The notes under the pieces: model-generated
Databases searched by the model: none
Told to the model about the DNA's origin: nothing
Seen by the model: only the letters and a program-made list of their open reading frames with translations
Position numbers and translations under genes: made by a program
Assembly: GCF_030409055.1 (NCBI RefSeq)
Contig: NZ_CP116619.1
Span: forward strand, 2,556,628-2,620,627
DNA: 64,000 nt
DNA from: Trichocoleus desertorum NBK24
Lineage (GTDB): Bacteria > Cyanobacteriota > Cyanobacteriia > FACHB-46
Reading direction: 5' to 3'
Shown here: positions 17,616 through 27,195 of the stretch, piece by piece
Layout: every line of letters starts with the position of its first letter
Numbering within the stretch: the stretch's first letter is position 1

Positions 17616-19127
17616 ATGAATAACGCAGCTCTGAATTGTGCCGCCTCTCAGTTACTTCATTTGGAGTTGTTGTCTGTGCTCAGTTTCGGCACTGGTTTCG
17701 ATCTAGATCAGCTCAATACAACGCGAGCGATTAATGCAGCAGTTGTAAATGTCAGCGGTCGCCAACGCATGCTCTCTCAGCGCACTGCTTTGTTTGTCAT
17801 GCAACTGGTATGCAGTCAGGATGAGGAGGAGCGGGACAAGCTACGGTCTGTTTTGCTAGAAGCGATCGCCTTGATGGAACAGTCTCATCAAGGATTGCTG
17901 AAAGGCGATACCAACTTGAAACTACCCGGTTGTTTGTCTCCGACTTTGCAAGCAATGTACTTTGAGCCACCCCTGAACTTGGATTGGCAAGTGCGGAACT
18001 ACATCTCTCAGCTCCGGGCGATCGCCACAGCCCCAGCAGCAGAACTAACTCTAGAAAATCCAAATTTGCAGGCAATTCTCACGGCTGCTTCCACAAGACT
18101 CCTAGAATCTCTAGATGCGGTGGTCAGCCAATATCAACAAGAGAGTGAAGCCGAACAACTGGCGCTTGATCTCGCTCACGCAGAACTGTTTGAGCAGCGA
18201 GAAGCAGCCACCGCAGCCGCGCAACAACAAGCGCAACAATTAGAAACCATGTTAGTGGAGCTACAGCAAACTCAGGCGCAACTGATTCAAACCGAAAAAA
18301 TGTCTAGTTTGGGTCAATTAGTAGCGGGGGTTGCTCACGAAATCAACAATCCTGTCAATTTCATTTACGGTAATTTAGCCCATGTCAGCGAGTACGCCCA
18401 CAACTTACTCAATCTCTCGGCTCTTTACCAAAAGTATCACCCCCAACCTGAATTAGAGATTCAGCAACAGCTCAAAGCGACTGACCTGGAGTTTTTAATC
18501 CAAGATTTACCGAAGATTTTGTCTTCGATGGCTGTGGGGACGGCTCGGATTCGAGAAATTGTCTTATCGCTGCGCAACTTCTCTCGGCAAGATGAAGCCC
18601 GGATGCGCCGAGTGGATATTCATGACGGTCTCGACAGCACTTTACTAATCTTGCAAAATCGGCTGAAACCGACTGGCAGCTTTCCAGGCATCCAGTTGAT
18701 TAAAGAGTATGGTGACTTGCCCCTTGTAGAGTGTCATTTAGGGCAGATTAATCAAGTTTTTATGAACCTATTGAGTAATGCGATTGATGCCCTCAGAAGT
18801 AGCGATCGCATTACTCAGAAACATTTAACAGAGTCATGCCCCATTCCTAGCATTACGATTCGGACTCAAGTGCATCATTCTGATACCATCACGGTCTGCA
18901 TTGCGGACAATGGCCCCGGAATTAGTGCTGAAGTCCAAGCTCGGCTCTTTGAACCTTTTTTTACCACTAAACCTGTCGGTAAAGGCACTGGCATTGGGCT
19001 TTCGATTAGTCAGCAAATTGTCACAGAAACTCATCAAGGGGCGCTTTGGTGTGTCTCAGAATTGGGTCAAGGTGCAGAATTTTGGCTGAAGCTACCGATT
19101 CACTCCTCAACGACGGTTCACTCATGA
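17616..19127 (+). CDS. PilJ-type-N domain histidine kinase
   Basis: The 503-residue sensor kinase begins with a PilJ/NarX-like helical sensor domain (about residues 35-175), recognisable by NVSGRQRMLSQR at 45-56. A Gln-rich coiled coil (185-225) leads to the kinase core. The phosphoacceptor is H241 in VAGVAHEINNPVNF, with HATPase motifs NLLSNAIDAL, IADNGPGIS and GKGTGIGLSIS. No transmembrane segment is evident, so it is probably cytosolic. The catalytic half is strikingly similar to that of the kinase at 21450-23270. It ends five bases from the convergent acetamidase gene, and no partner regulator is adjacent. Confidence 0.92.
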   Translation: MNNAALNCAASQLLHLELLSVLSFGTGFDLDQLNTTRAINAAVVNVSGRQRMLSQRTALFVMQLVCSQDEEERDKLRSVLLEAIALMEQSHQGLLKGDTNLKLPGCLSPTLQAMYFEPPLNLDWQVRNYISQLRAIATAPAAELTLENPNLQAILTAASTRLLESLDAVVSQYQQESEAEQLALDLAHAELFEQREAATAAAQQQAQQLETMLVELQQTQAQLIQTEKMSSLGQLVAGVAHEINNPVNFIYGNLAHVSEYAHNLLNLSALYQKYHPQPELEIQQQLKATDLEFLIQDLPKILSSMAVGTARIREIVLSLRNFSRQDEARMRRVDIHDGLDSTLLILQNRLKPTGSFPGIQLIKEYGDLPLVECHLGQINQVFMNLLSNAIDALRSSDRITQKHLTESCPIPSITIRTQVHHSDTITVCIADNGPGISAEVQARLFEPFFTTKPVGKGTGIGLSISQQIVTETHQGALWCVSELGQGAEFWLKLPIHSSTTVHS

Positions 19128-19132
19128 ACAGC

Positions 19133-20287
19133 TCACTCATGACCATCAGGCGTGGGGAGAAAAAGACACTTAGGAAGTGAGGCGTGACAGCCCCGCCGCT
19201 GATTCACCATTTGGGTAATGCCAAAATCTACTGCAACTGACATCAGGGCGTAAGCTTCATCTGCACTCATCTTCTGTTTGGTTTGCAAGAAGTCCAGCAT
19301 TTGATCCGCGCATTGGCTGACCGCTTGGTCGAAATCATGATCAAAACCGTGGGTAATCCAATGAGATTCTGTCTCTAGTAGTGGACTGCTGACTGGGAAA
19401 TCCTTAATCAAGGAGACTTGCAGCCAAGCGTTCATCGAAGCTTCGATCGCGGTGCCTGAAATTTCCCCATCTCCTTGCCCCATGTGAGGATCGCCCACAA
19501 AGAAATTAGCACCAGGGGTAAAAACTGGATAGTAAACCGTTGCGCCCGCGCCCATGCGCCAGTTGTCGATATTGCCACCAAACAGGCCCGGAGGGACACT
19601 ACTAATGCGACCACTCTGGGCAGGAGCAACACCCATGATGCCAAAGTGAGGCCGTAGGGGAATAGAAACCTGAGTTTTAATCGGTTCGCGATTTGCCGCC
19701 TCAGCCGGGATGATCAGCCCAGGATGATTGTATAAAGGCTGCGATTTGAAGTCGTAGGCAAAGGCAGGTTGGGCCAGCCCCGCTTCGGCATCTAGTTTGT
19801 AAATAGTCAGGCGCTCTTTTTTGAAGCTGTTGTAGAGATAGCCCCAATGAGCAGCAATATTGACACCGTAAGGCAAGCGGGGCGTGGTCTTGAGAATTTT
19901 AACGACTAAGGTATCTCCTGGCTCAGCTCCCCTAACCGCAATTGGCCCGCTCATAATGTGCATTCCAGGGCCACGATCGCTCACTTGGTCGTAAACCTCT
20001 CGCACCGCTGAATCCATCATCAGGTCAGGTGCGCCACCAGCTTGATGCGTCAAGGCTTCAACATAGACAATGTCTCCTGAATCAATCGTGAGTACAGGGG
20101 GTAAGGACTGATCAAAAAAGCCCCAGAAGCAAGTTTCGGGTGTGGCTTTGAGGACGTGAAGATGTCCGGCATCTCTTAAGGTCTCTGCAACCGATAAAGT
20201 ATCTAGCTTGGCTGCTTCCGGATCACGGCTAAAGCCCATTGCATATCCAGATGAATCTTGATCAGAGCCATGTTGATGTTCTGCCAT
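19133..20287 (-). CDS. Acetamidase/formamidase family protein
   Basis: The 384-residue protein matches the FmdA/AmdA family, which hydrolyses short amides to ammonia and the acid. Visible conserved blocks include CFWGFFD, GDTLVVKIL, FGIMGVAP and the GGNIDNWRMGAGATVYYPVF region followed by GDPHMGQGDGEISGTAIE. The length is normal. It could supply ammonia or degrade formamide, but the substrate is unproven. It lies between two related kinases and has no operon partner. Confidence 0.92.
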   Translation of the reverse strand: MAEHQHGSDQDSSGYAMGFSRDPEAAKLDTLSVAETLRDAGHLHVLKATPETCFWGFFDQSLPPVLTIDSGDIVYVEALTHQAGGAPDLMMDSAVREVYDQVSDRGPGMHIMSGPIAVRGAEPGDTLVVKILKTTPRLPYGVNIAAHWGYLYNSFKKERLTIYKLDAEAGLAQPAFAYDFKSQPLYNHPGLIIPAEAANREPIKTQVSIPLRPHFGIMGVAPAQSGRISSVPPGLFGGNIDNWRMGAGATVYYPVFTPGANFFVGDPHMGQGDGEISGTAIEASMNAWLQVSLIKDFPVSSPLLETESHWITHGFDHDFDQAVSQCADQMLDFLQTKQKMSADEAYALMSVAVDFGITQMVNQRRGCHASLPKCLFLPTPDGHE

Positions 20288-20382
20288 GAATCTACCTTGC
20301 TAAAAGCCGCAGAAGTACCCTGTTATTCATCTTGATGTTTGGTGAAGATTATAGTTTGAGTCTTAAGGCAGCGATCGCCCTT

Positions 20383-20421
20383 GTTGATGCCAAGTGCTGA
20401 TGCCAAGTGTTAATGCCAACT
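20383..20421 (+). repeat. Short tandem repeat (TGATGCCAAGTG-like, x3)
   Basis: Three imperfect copies of a 12-13 base unit (TGATGCCAAGTGC, TGATGCCAAGTGT, TAATGCCAACTCA) lie in the gap between the divergent acetamidase and phnD-like genes. This looks like slippage-prone DNA; whether it affects either promoter is unknown. Confidence 0.7.
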
Positions 20422-20487
20422 CAGACATCAGCTTGATTTCCCACTCCTCAGCCCCAAGTCCTCCAATCCTAAACATCTCCTAACATC

Positions 20488-21453
20488 ATGCGAGCTACCT
20501 CTTCTCTGCTCGATCGTTCTAGCTGCCGCACTTCAATGCGCTATTTTCTGATGCTGGTGGTGATGCTGCTGATGGGAAGCTGTGGATCTGTCAGCGATCG
20601 CCCTGCTCCGTCACCCTCCAATCTGCCTGCAACCAGCAATCGAGAATTCAAAGAATTCAACGTCATTGATGTCGCTGTCATTCCCGCGCTCAGTCCTAAA
20701 GAACAAGAAAAGCAACTGGAATCTCTTAAAGAGTATCTAGAAAAATCACTGGGGTATCCCATTTATTTCCAGGTGACTCAGAACTATGAGCAAGCAGTCG
20801 AGCTACTAGTACAGGAAAAGGTGGAAGTTGCTTATTTAGGGCCTCTAACCTATGTGCAGGCACAGCAGCAAAATCCTCAAATTGAGCCAATTGTCGCTCC
20901 CATCGAGAAAAACACAGGCCGCCCTTGGTATACCAGCGTCATCATTGCCAATACTGCTAAGGGAATTCAAAGCTTAAGTGACCTGCAAGGCAAGCGCTTT
21001 GCCTTTGTCAGTCGCTCCTCTACTTCTGGTTACTTAGTGCCCCTGGCCCACTTGCGAGAAATTGGTCTCAATCCAGACCAAGACTTTGCTGCGGTTAAAT
21101 ATTCTGGTAGTCATGACCAAGCAGAGGCCGATTTGGAGGCAGGTGTCGTAGATGCGATCGCAGATAGCAAACCCTCTTTACTCAAGAGCCAAAAGGCTGG
21201 CAAACTTGACCCTAAACAGTACCAGGTTATTTGGGAATCAGACCCCATTCCGATGTCGCCCGTGGTTGTTTCCAAAAAACTGGACCCCGAAATTGTCTCC
21301 AGTCTGAAGAAAGCCCTGATCAATGCCCCAGAAGGACTAGCGGATATTACAGGGGCTGAGTCTGCGGGCTACACGTTAGTTGAAGATGCTGATTATGAGC
21401 CAATTCGGCAATTGCAAAAGAGCTTGAAGGTCGATTCTGGTCCCAGACAATGA
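20488..21453 (+). CDS. PhnD-type phosphate/phosphonate-binding lipoprotein
   Basis: The protein has a lipoprotein signal ending LLMGSC (lipidated Cys at residue 32, or 16 if the ATG at 20536 is used). A PhnD-type periplasmic binding domain follows, with VAVIPALSPKEQEKQLESL, VEVAYLGPLTYV, GRPWYTSVII, GKRFAFVSRSSTSGYLVP and VDAIADSKPSL. PhnD homologues bind phosphonate, phosphite or phosphate. No permease or ATPase gene follows. Instead the stop overlaps the start of a membrane histidine kinase by four bases (ATGA), so the lipoprotein is more likely a sensory subunit than a transporter part. Confidence 0.92.
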   Translation: MRATSSLLDRSSCRTSMRYFLMLVVMLLMGSCGSVSDRPAPSPSNLPATSNREFKEFNVIDVAVIPALSPKEQEKQLESLKEYLEKSLGYPIYFQVTQNYEQAVELLVQEKVEVAYLGPLTYVQAQQQNPQIEPIVAPIEKNTGRPWYTSVIIANTAKGIQSLSDLQGKRFAFVSRSSTSGYLVPLAHLREIGLNPDQDFAAVKYSGSHDQAEADLEAGVVDAIADSKPSLLKSQKAGKLDPKQYQVIWESDPIPMSPVVVSKKLDPEIVSSLKKALINAPEGLADITGAESAGYTLVEDADYEPIRQLQKSLKVDSGPRQ

Positions 21454-23270
21454 AGATTTGGCAGAAGTTTATTGGCTCGTCTTTGGTTGCGGCTGGATTG
21501 GTGGCTACCTTGATGAGTGGCAGCGCTTTCTTGATCAGGCAGGCCGATCGCTCCGTACAAATGAGTCGGGAAAAAACGATTCAAGCCCGGACAGTTTCCC
21601 TGGAATTGCAACTTGCCTTGCGCGAGCAGCTACTGGCGCTGAAGAATTTTTTGCTGATCGATCGAAATGCGATCGCGATGACCGATTACCAAAAAGCAAT
21701 GTCTAATTTTCTAATCAGTTTGGAAGAATTAGAGCGCGTGATGCCAGGAGCCTCAGAAATTCCTGTGGTGCGTCGTCGGCATCAATTCTTAGTGCGATTG
21801 GCTGATAACTTGGCCGATACGCCAACTAATGACGCCCTGACTGAGCAGGACTTACGAGCCATTGATTCTTTTGGCAAGGATATCGACTTTTACCTAGCAG
21901 CTTTAACTGAAACGGCGCAGAAGCAAGATGCCCTAGCTCAGCAAGCGGCCCAGCAATTTAAGCGCCAAGCCCAAACTTTTACTTATGTTCTAAGTGGGCT
22001 GATTGTGTTGGTATTTATTAGTCAGTTCTTGCTGATTTTGCTGCCAGTCATTCGCTCCATCCACCAGCTACAATTGGGCGCGGCGACCATTGGGGCTGGC
22101 AATTTAGATCACCGCTTGCAAATATCGACTAGGGACGAAATTGAGGCATTGGCCCAAGAGTTTAATCAGATGGCAGCTCAGTTAGCTGAGTTTTATCGCT
22201 CTTTAGAGCAGAAGGTGGCCGAACGAACCGCAGAATTAGTGCAAGTGAATCAAAGCTTAGAGAGTGAGATTAGCGATCGCAAGCAGGCCGAAACCGCGTT
22301 ACGCCAATCAGAGGAGCGAGAGCGGGAGCGTGCCCAGCAGCTAGAGCAAACTCTTCAGGAGTTGCAAAAAACTCAAGCTCAGCTAGTCCAAACCGAAAAA
22401 ATGTCCAGCTTGGGGCAACTAGTTGCGGGAGTGGCCCACGAGATCAACAACCCAGTGAATTTCATCTACGGCAACTTGGAGTACACCCATGCGTATGTAG
22501 AAGATTTGCTAGGGCTGGTTCATCGCTACCAGCAACACTCCGGTCAGCCTCATCCTGAAATCCAGCAATACACAGAGGCGATCGATCTAGAGTTTCTCGA
22601 AATTGATCTGCCCAAGATGCTGGCTTCCATGAAGGTTGGGGCTGAGCGGATTCGGCAAATTGTGCTTTCCTTGCGGAACTTCTCGCGCCTTGACGAATCT
22701 GACATGAAGCGGGTCAACATTCACGAAGGGATCGATAGTACGCTGTTGATTTTGCAACATCGGCTCAAAGCCAAGCCAGACCACCCTGAAATTCAGGTAA
22801 TCAAAGAGTATGGTCAGTTGCCTCTGGTGGAGTGCTACACCGGACAACTCAACCAAGTCTTTATGAATATTCTCAGCAACGCCATTGATGCCCTCGACCA
22901 ATTCAATCAGACGCGCGCGATCGCGGAGATTCAAAGTGCTCCCAGCCAAATTCGGATTCAGACCAAAGCGCTAGCATCCGATCGAGTAGCGATCCGCATT
23001 GCCGATAATGGCTCTGGCATGACGGATGAAGTGAAGCAGCGGCTATTTGATCCCTTCTTCACGACCAAACCCGTAGGCAAAGGGACCGGATTGGGGCTAT
23101 CTATTAGCCACCAAATTGTGGTGCAGAAGCATGGAGGCAAACTATATTGTGAATCCCAACCGCAACAGGGCACAGAATTCTGGATTGAAATTCCAGTGCA
23201 ACCCATTGGTAGCCCCCTCGATAGCCTCCTCACCTCTCCCTCGGCAGCAGTCCCCAACCTGACTATTTGA
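21450..23270 (+). CDS. Membrane histidine kinase coupled to a PhnD-like protein
   Basis: The 606-residue kinase has TM1 at 7-28, an all-helical periplasmic sensor of about 145 residues, TM2 at 177-199, HAMP at about 199-252 and a coiled coil at 252-318. The kinase core has phosphoacceptor H330 in VAGVAHEINNPVNF and HATPase motifs IADNGSGMT and GKGTGLGLSIS. Its start ATG overlaps the stop of the PhnD-like lipoprotein gene, which implies translational coupling and a shared function. The catalytic core is a close paralogue of the kinase at 17616-19127. No response regulator is adjacent. It converges on cobN with ten bases between. Confidence 0.93.
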   Translation: MKIWQKFIGSSLVAAGLVATLMSGSAFLIRQADRSVQMSREKTIQARTVSLELQLALREQLLALKNFLLIDRNAIAMTDYQKAMSNFLISLEELERVMPGASEIPVVRRRHQFLVRLADNLADTPTNDALTEQDLRAIDSFGKDIDFYLAALTETAQKQDALAQQAAQQFKRQAQTFTYVLSGLIVLVFISQFLLILLPVIRSIHQLQLGAATIGAGNLDHRLQISTRDEIEALAQEFNQMAAQLAEFYRSLEQKVAERTAELVQVNQSLESEISDRKQAETALRQSEERERERAQQLEQTLQELQKTQAQLVQTEKMSSLGQLVAGVAHEINNPVNFIYGNLEYTHAYVEDLLGLVHRYQQHSGQPHPEIQQYTEAIDLEFLEIDLPKMLASMKVGAERIRQIVLSLRNFSRLDESDMKRVNIHEGIDSTLLILQHRLKAKPDHPEIQVIKEYGQLPLVECYTGQLNQVFMNILSNAIDALDQFNQTRAIAEIQSAPSQIRIQTKALASDRVAIRIADNGSGMTDEVKQRLFDPFFTTKPVGKGTGLGLSISHQIVVQKHGGKLYCESQPQQGTEFWIEIPVQPIGSPLDSLLTSPSAAVPNLTI

Positions 23271-23280
23271 GTTTCTATGC

Positions 23281-26200
23281 CTAGGAATTGGGAGCAGAAA
23301 GAGTGTTTTCGATCGCGGCTTCTGCTTCATGGGCGATCGCTCGTAATTGGTCGATGGTTTCCGGTTTCACCTGTTCCCATAACCCGCGTTGATGGGCTTC
23401 CAATAATCGTTCTGCCATATCGCGTAAGGCCCAAGGATTTTTCTCCTGAACAAAAGCTTGGACTTTTTCATCCAAGAGATAGGCGTTGGCAACTCCTTGA
23501 TACATGTGGTTTTCCACACAATGAGCTGTAGCATCGTAGGCAAACAAGTAGTCGAGGGTCGCGGCCATTTCAAAGGCTCCCTTGTAGCCATGCCGCATCA
23601 CGCCTTCAAGCCACTTGGGATTCACCACACGCGAACGATAAACACGGGCGATTTCTTCCTGGAGCTTGCGGATTTTGGGGTTTTGGGGTAGCGAATGATC
23701 GCCAAAATAAGTTTGGGGATTTTTGCCAGTGAGCGATCGCACTGCTGCTGTTAAGCCGCCTTGGAATTGGTAATAGTCGTCAGAGTCTAGTAGGTCGTGT
23801 TCGCGGTTGTCTTGGTTGTGCAACACCACCTGCATTTGTTGTAAGCGTTGCTCAAAGGCTTCTGGGGCAGCTCGACCTTCGCCGTTGCGCGTGTAGGCGT
23901 AACTGCTCCAATTGATATAAGCCCGCGCTAAATCTTGATCGTCTGTCCAATTTTGCGCTTCGATTAAACCTTGCAAACCCGCGCCATAAGCTCCTGGTTT
24001 GGAACCAAAGACCCGATAGTGCGATCGCTGCTCTGCCTGTTCTGGCGTTAAGCCTGCGGATTGCCAGCGCTGGGTTTCTTGCTGCACCTGAGCCGCTAAC
24101 GGATTTTGGTCGGGTAGTTCTGGCAAGGCGGCTACGGCTGTCACTGCTTGATCAAACAGATCGATCAAATTGGGGAAAGCATCGCGGAAAAAGCCTGACA
24201 CCCGTAAAGTCACATCCACACGGGGTCGCCCCAAGACAGAGACGGGTAAAATCTCGAAATCCACCATGCGCCGCGATGGCCCTTCCCAAATTGGCTGGAC
24301 TCCCAGTAAAGCCAAGGCTTCGGCAATATCATCACCGCCCGTCCGCATCGTAGAAGTGCCCCAAACTGATAAACCAATGGTCTTGGGATACTCCCCGTTG
24401 TCCTGGGTATAGCGTTCAATTAAAGCTGCCGCCGCCTTGCGTCCCACATCCCAAGCACTCTCGGTCGGAATGGCGCGAATATCAACCGAGTAAAAGTTGC
24501 GTCCGGTGGGTAACACTTCTGGACGACCACGGGTAGGGGCACCAGAAGGCCCACTCGGAACATATCCTCCTGCCAACCCTCGCAATAAATGAGTGATCTC
24601 TTGCGGCGTTTGTTGCAGTTTGGGCAATAGAACTGTTTCAATCCAATTTATTTCTGCTTGGGTGTGAGGTGGTAGGCGATCGCCAGCTTGCCCATTCATC
24701 ACCTGCTCTACCAGAAAAGCCGCTTGTTGCTCCAACAACTCCACGACATCTCCCAAAGTCCGACAAGTCGATAGCTCTTGCTTAAGATCCGAAGGCGATA
24801 GTGAACTGTCTATGGCTGGGAGTTCTGCTACCCACTCAAACGGACTGCCTAAATCAGCCATGAGTGGATCAAGATCGAGACCCCAATCTTTGGCTAAGGC
24901 ACGAGTTAAACCGATGTGACCTGATCCTGGATGCCGTGCGATCGCCACAATCAAATCCCGCAGTTGGCGACCTTCCGGACAGCGGCCAAAGATATGCAAC
25001 CCATCTCTGATTTGAGCTTCTTTCAGTTCGCATAGATACCCATCGGCTCGCGTCAGAAATTCTGCAAGTTGCTCCTGAACTTGGGCCGCGTTGAACTCAA
25101 TACCCAAATCCTGATGCAGGTTCTCCTGCAAAACTAGGTGGGTGATGCGATCGCGAATTACAGGTAAGCGAGTTGGATCTAGGCTTTGGGCTTCGTAATA
25201 TTCATCAATTAAGCGCTCTAACTGTTGCAAGGGGCCGTAGAGTTCAGCGCGGGTCATGGGGGGAGTGAGATGATCCAAAATCACCGCTTGCGATCGCCGC
25301 TTTGCCTGCGCCCCTTCTCCGGGGTCATTGACAATAAACGGGTACAGGTGAGGCAAGGGGCCAAAAGCAACTTCTGGATAGCAATTTTCCGACAGCGCCA
25401 GACTTTTGCCAGGAAGCCATTCTAAGTTGCCATGCTTCCCGACATGAACGATCGCCTGCACTTGAAAGTGTTGTCGCAACCAGTAATAGAACGCCAGATA
25501 AGCATGGGTTGGCTCTAGATCAGGCGCGTGATAGTTCAGCGTGGGGTCTAAGTCATAGCCCCGCGCGGGTTGAATCCCAACAAAAACGTTACCAAGCTGT
25601 AAACCAGAAATAGGAAAAGCCGTTGCTGGTAAGTTAGGATTCTCAGAATTTGGCTCAGAACTTGGCTCAGAGTAAGTGACGGCAGGTGCACCCCAGCGAT
25701 CGCGCATCCCCTGTTGCACCGATGCAGGCAAAGCAGAAAAATACTCCTCGTACTCAGGCAAAGCTAAACTCTGTTGCACCGAGCGTAATTCATATCCTTC
25801 AGGGTCGTTCGTGACTCCGGCAGTTAAGCGCTGAATCAGTTCCTCACTGCTTTGAGGCAAATCTGCCACTTGATAACCCGCCTGTTCTAGAGCCTTAAGA
25901 ATGTCTACGCAGCTCGTTGGCGTATCTAAGCCCACGCCATTCGCCAGTCGGCCATCGCGGGTAGGGTAGTTTGCCAGAATTAAGGCAATTCGGCGTTCTG
26001 CGGGTGGGGTTTGTCTCAGCGCCACCCAATGAGCCGCTAGATCCGTGACAAATTCAATGCGATCGCGAACAGGTTGATAACCCACCACATCCGTTTGCAA
26101 ATCTGGGTTGCGAACTTGTACTGCTTTAAAGGACACCGCACGGCTAATAATACGGCCATCCACTTCGGGTAAAGCCACATTCATCGCGGTATCTCGTGGC

Positions 26201-27144
26201 GACAATCCCCGATACTCGGCTTCCCATTGCTTTACCGTACCGCCGCTCAAGATCACTTGTAGAACGGGCACGTCCAACCGCTGCCATAGCTCCAGATTCG
26301 GAGTTTCGGTTTCCAACTTAGCCAGCGAAAAACTTGTGGCATTCAGCAACACTTGAATTGGCGGAGCATCTGGTGGCTGGAAGTATTTCAACAGCTCTGT
26401 TTGTAAGTCAGGATCGCGCAGGGATGGCACAAAGATGGGCATAGGAGCTAACCCGCGATCGCTCAAGGCTTGGCACAAGGCATCAATTGGAGCGGTGTTG
26501 CCTGCGAGGTAGTGGGCGCGGTAGAACAGTAAGCCTGCTTTGGGGAGGGATGAAGGAGGAAGGATGAGGGATGAAGGAGGAAGGGAGTGAGAGCGCCAGG
26601 GGTAGAGGCCGATTTGGGGGACTGGTTGGGGTAGGGCGGGAGTGTAGTCTTGGTTGAGACCGATTTTGACGGCAAACTTGAGGGCGTTGACCATGTTGGT
26701 GATGCCGCCCTCGGTGAAGTAGCGCCAGAGTTGATTCACTGCTGTCAGGGGTGCGGTGGAGTGACTGACCAAATCTGGATCGGGGCGATCGTCTCCTGGC
26801 AAAACGATGAGAGTGGCTTGGGTGCGCTGAACAATGTCTTTAACGACTTCAAAACCGTAAGACCAATAAGACCGTCCTCCTAGCAAGCGCAACACAATGA
26901 CCGGGGCTGACTCCAAAACATCCTCAGCATAGGTATCAATGGTGAGTTGCTGCTGTAGCTGTAACAAGTTCACCACTCGGATAGCTGGAAAGCCTGGGGG
27001 TAGCTGGGGTAGAGCTTGGGCTAGGGTCTGGATGTCGGTATCTGCCGCCGTTAGCAGGACTACGGGTGCGGGTGTTTGCTCAATAAAAATGACCCCCTCT
27101 GCTTGGGGATTCCAACCGCCAGGGGTAGCAGCCAAACGATGCAT
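23281..27144 (-). CDS. cobN: Cobaltochelatase subunit CobN
   Basis: The large chelatase subunit (about 1287 residues) inserts cobalt into the corrin ring, with ATPase subunits that in cyanobacteria may be shared with Mg-chelatase ChlI/ChlD. The CobN/ChlH core motif HVGKHGNLEWLPGKSLALS is present, as are GLSVWGTSTMRTGGDDIAEALALLG and the C-terminal FAYDATAHCVENHMYQGVANAY. I place the start at the ATG at 27144 (MHRLAATPGGWNP), the family's usual N-terminus; a GTG at 27195 extends the frame. A short tandem repeat sits inside the gene at 26538-26592. I see no cobalamin riboswitch box upstream. Confidence 0.94.
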   Translation of the reverse strand: MHRLAATPGGWNPQAEGVIFIEQTPAPVVLLTAADTDIQTLAQALPQLPPGFPAIRVVNLLQLQQQLTIDTYAEDVLESAPVIVLRLLGGRSYWSYGFEVVKDIVQRTQATLIVLPGDDRPDPDLVSHSTAPLTAVNQLWRYFTEGGITNMVNALKFAVKIGLNQDYTPALPQPVPQIGLYPWRSHSLPPSSLILPPSSLPKAGLLFYRAHYLAGNTAPIDALCQALSDRGLAPMPIFVPSLRDPDLQTELLKYFQPPDAPPIQVLLNATSFSLAKLETETPNLELWQRLDVPVLQVILSGGTVKQWEAEYRGLSPRDTAMNVALPEVDGRIISRAVSFKAVQVRNPDLQTDVVGYQPVRDRIEFVTDLAAHWVALRQTPPAERRIALILANYPTRDGRLANGVGLDTPTSCVDILKALEQAGYQVADLPQSSEELIQRLTAGVTNDPEGYELRSVQQSLALPEYEEYFSALPASVQQGMRDRWGAPAVTYSEPSSEPNSENPNLPATAFPISGLQLGNVFVGIQPARGYDLDPTLNYHAPDLEPTHAYLAFYYWLRQHFQVQAIVHVGKHGNLEWLPGKSLALSENCYPEVAFGPLPHLYPFIVNDPGEGAQAKRRSQAVILDHLTPPMTRAELYGPLQQLERLIDEYYEAQSLDPTRLPVIRDRITHLVLQENLHQDLGIEFNAAQVQEQLAEFLTRADGYLCELKEAQIRDGLHIFGRCPEGRQLRDLIVAIARHPGSGHIGLTRALAKDWGLDLDPLMADLGSPFEWVAELPAIDSSLSPSDLKQELSTCRTLGDVVELLEQQAAFLVEQVMNGQAGDRLPPHTQAEINWIETVLLPKLQQTPQEITHLLRGLAGGYVPSGPSGAPTRGRPEVLPTGRNFYSVDIRAIPTESAWDVGRKAAAALIERYTQDNGEYPKTIGLSVWGTSTMRTGGDDIAEALALLGVQPIWEGPSRRMVDFEILPVSVLGRPRVDVTLRVSGFFRDAFPNLIDLFDQAVTAVAALPELPDQNPLAAQVQQETQRWQSAGLTPEQAEQRSHYRVFGSKPGAYGAGLQGLIEAQNWTDDQDLARAYINWSSYAYTRNGEGRAAPEAFEQRLQQMQVVLHNQDNREHDLLDSDDYYQFQGGLTAAVRSLTGKNPQTYFGDHSLPQNPKIRKLQEEIARVYRSRVVNPKWLEGVMRHGYKGAFEMAATLDYLFAYDATAHCVENHMYQGVANAYLLDEKVQAFVQEKNPWALRDMAERLLEAHQRGLWEQVKPETIDQLRAIAHEAEAAIENTLSAPNS
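26538..26592 (-). repeat. Short tandem repeat embedded in cobN
   Basis: A GGGATGAAGGAGGAAG-like unit is repeated within the coding sequence and reads as the tandem peptide LPPSSLILPPSSLPK. It stays in frame. Repeats of this composition occur as mobile short tandem repeats in filamentous cyanobacteria. The segment precedes the conserved KAGLLFYRAHYLAG block and is probably a surface loop insertion. Confidence 0.75.
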
Positions 27145-27195
27145 GATGGTTTCTAGTTCTAAAAATTGCTTGCACTGAAACTCGCTCTCCTCCAC

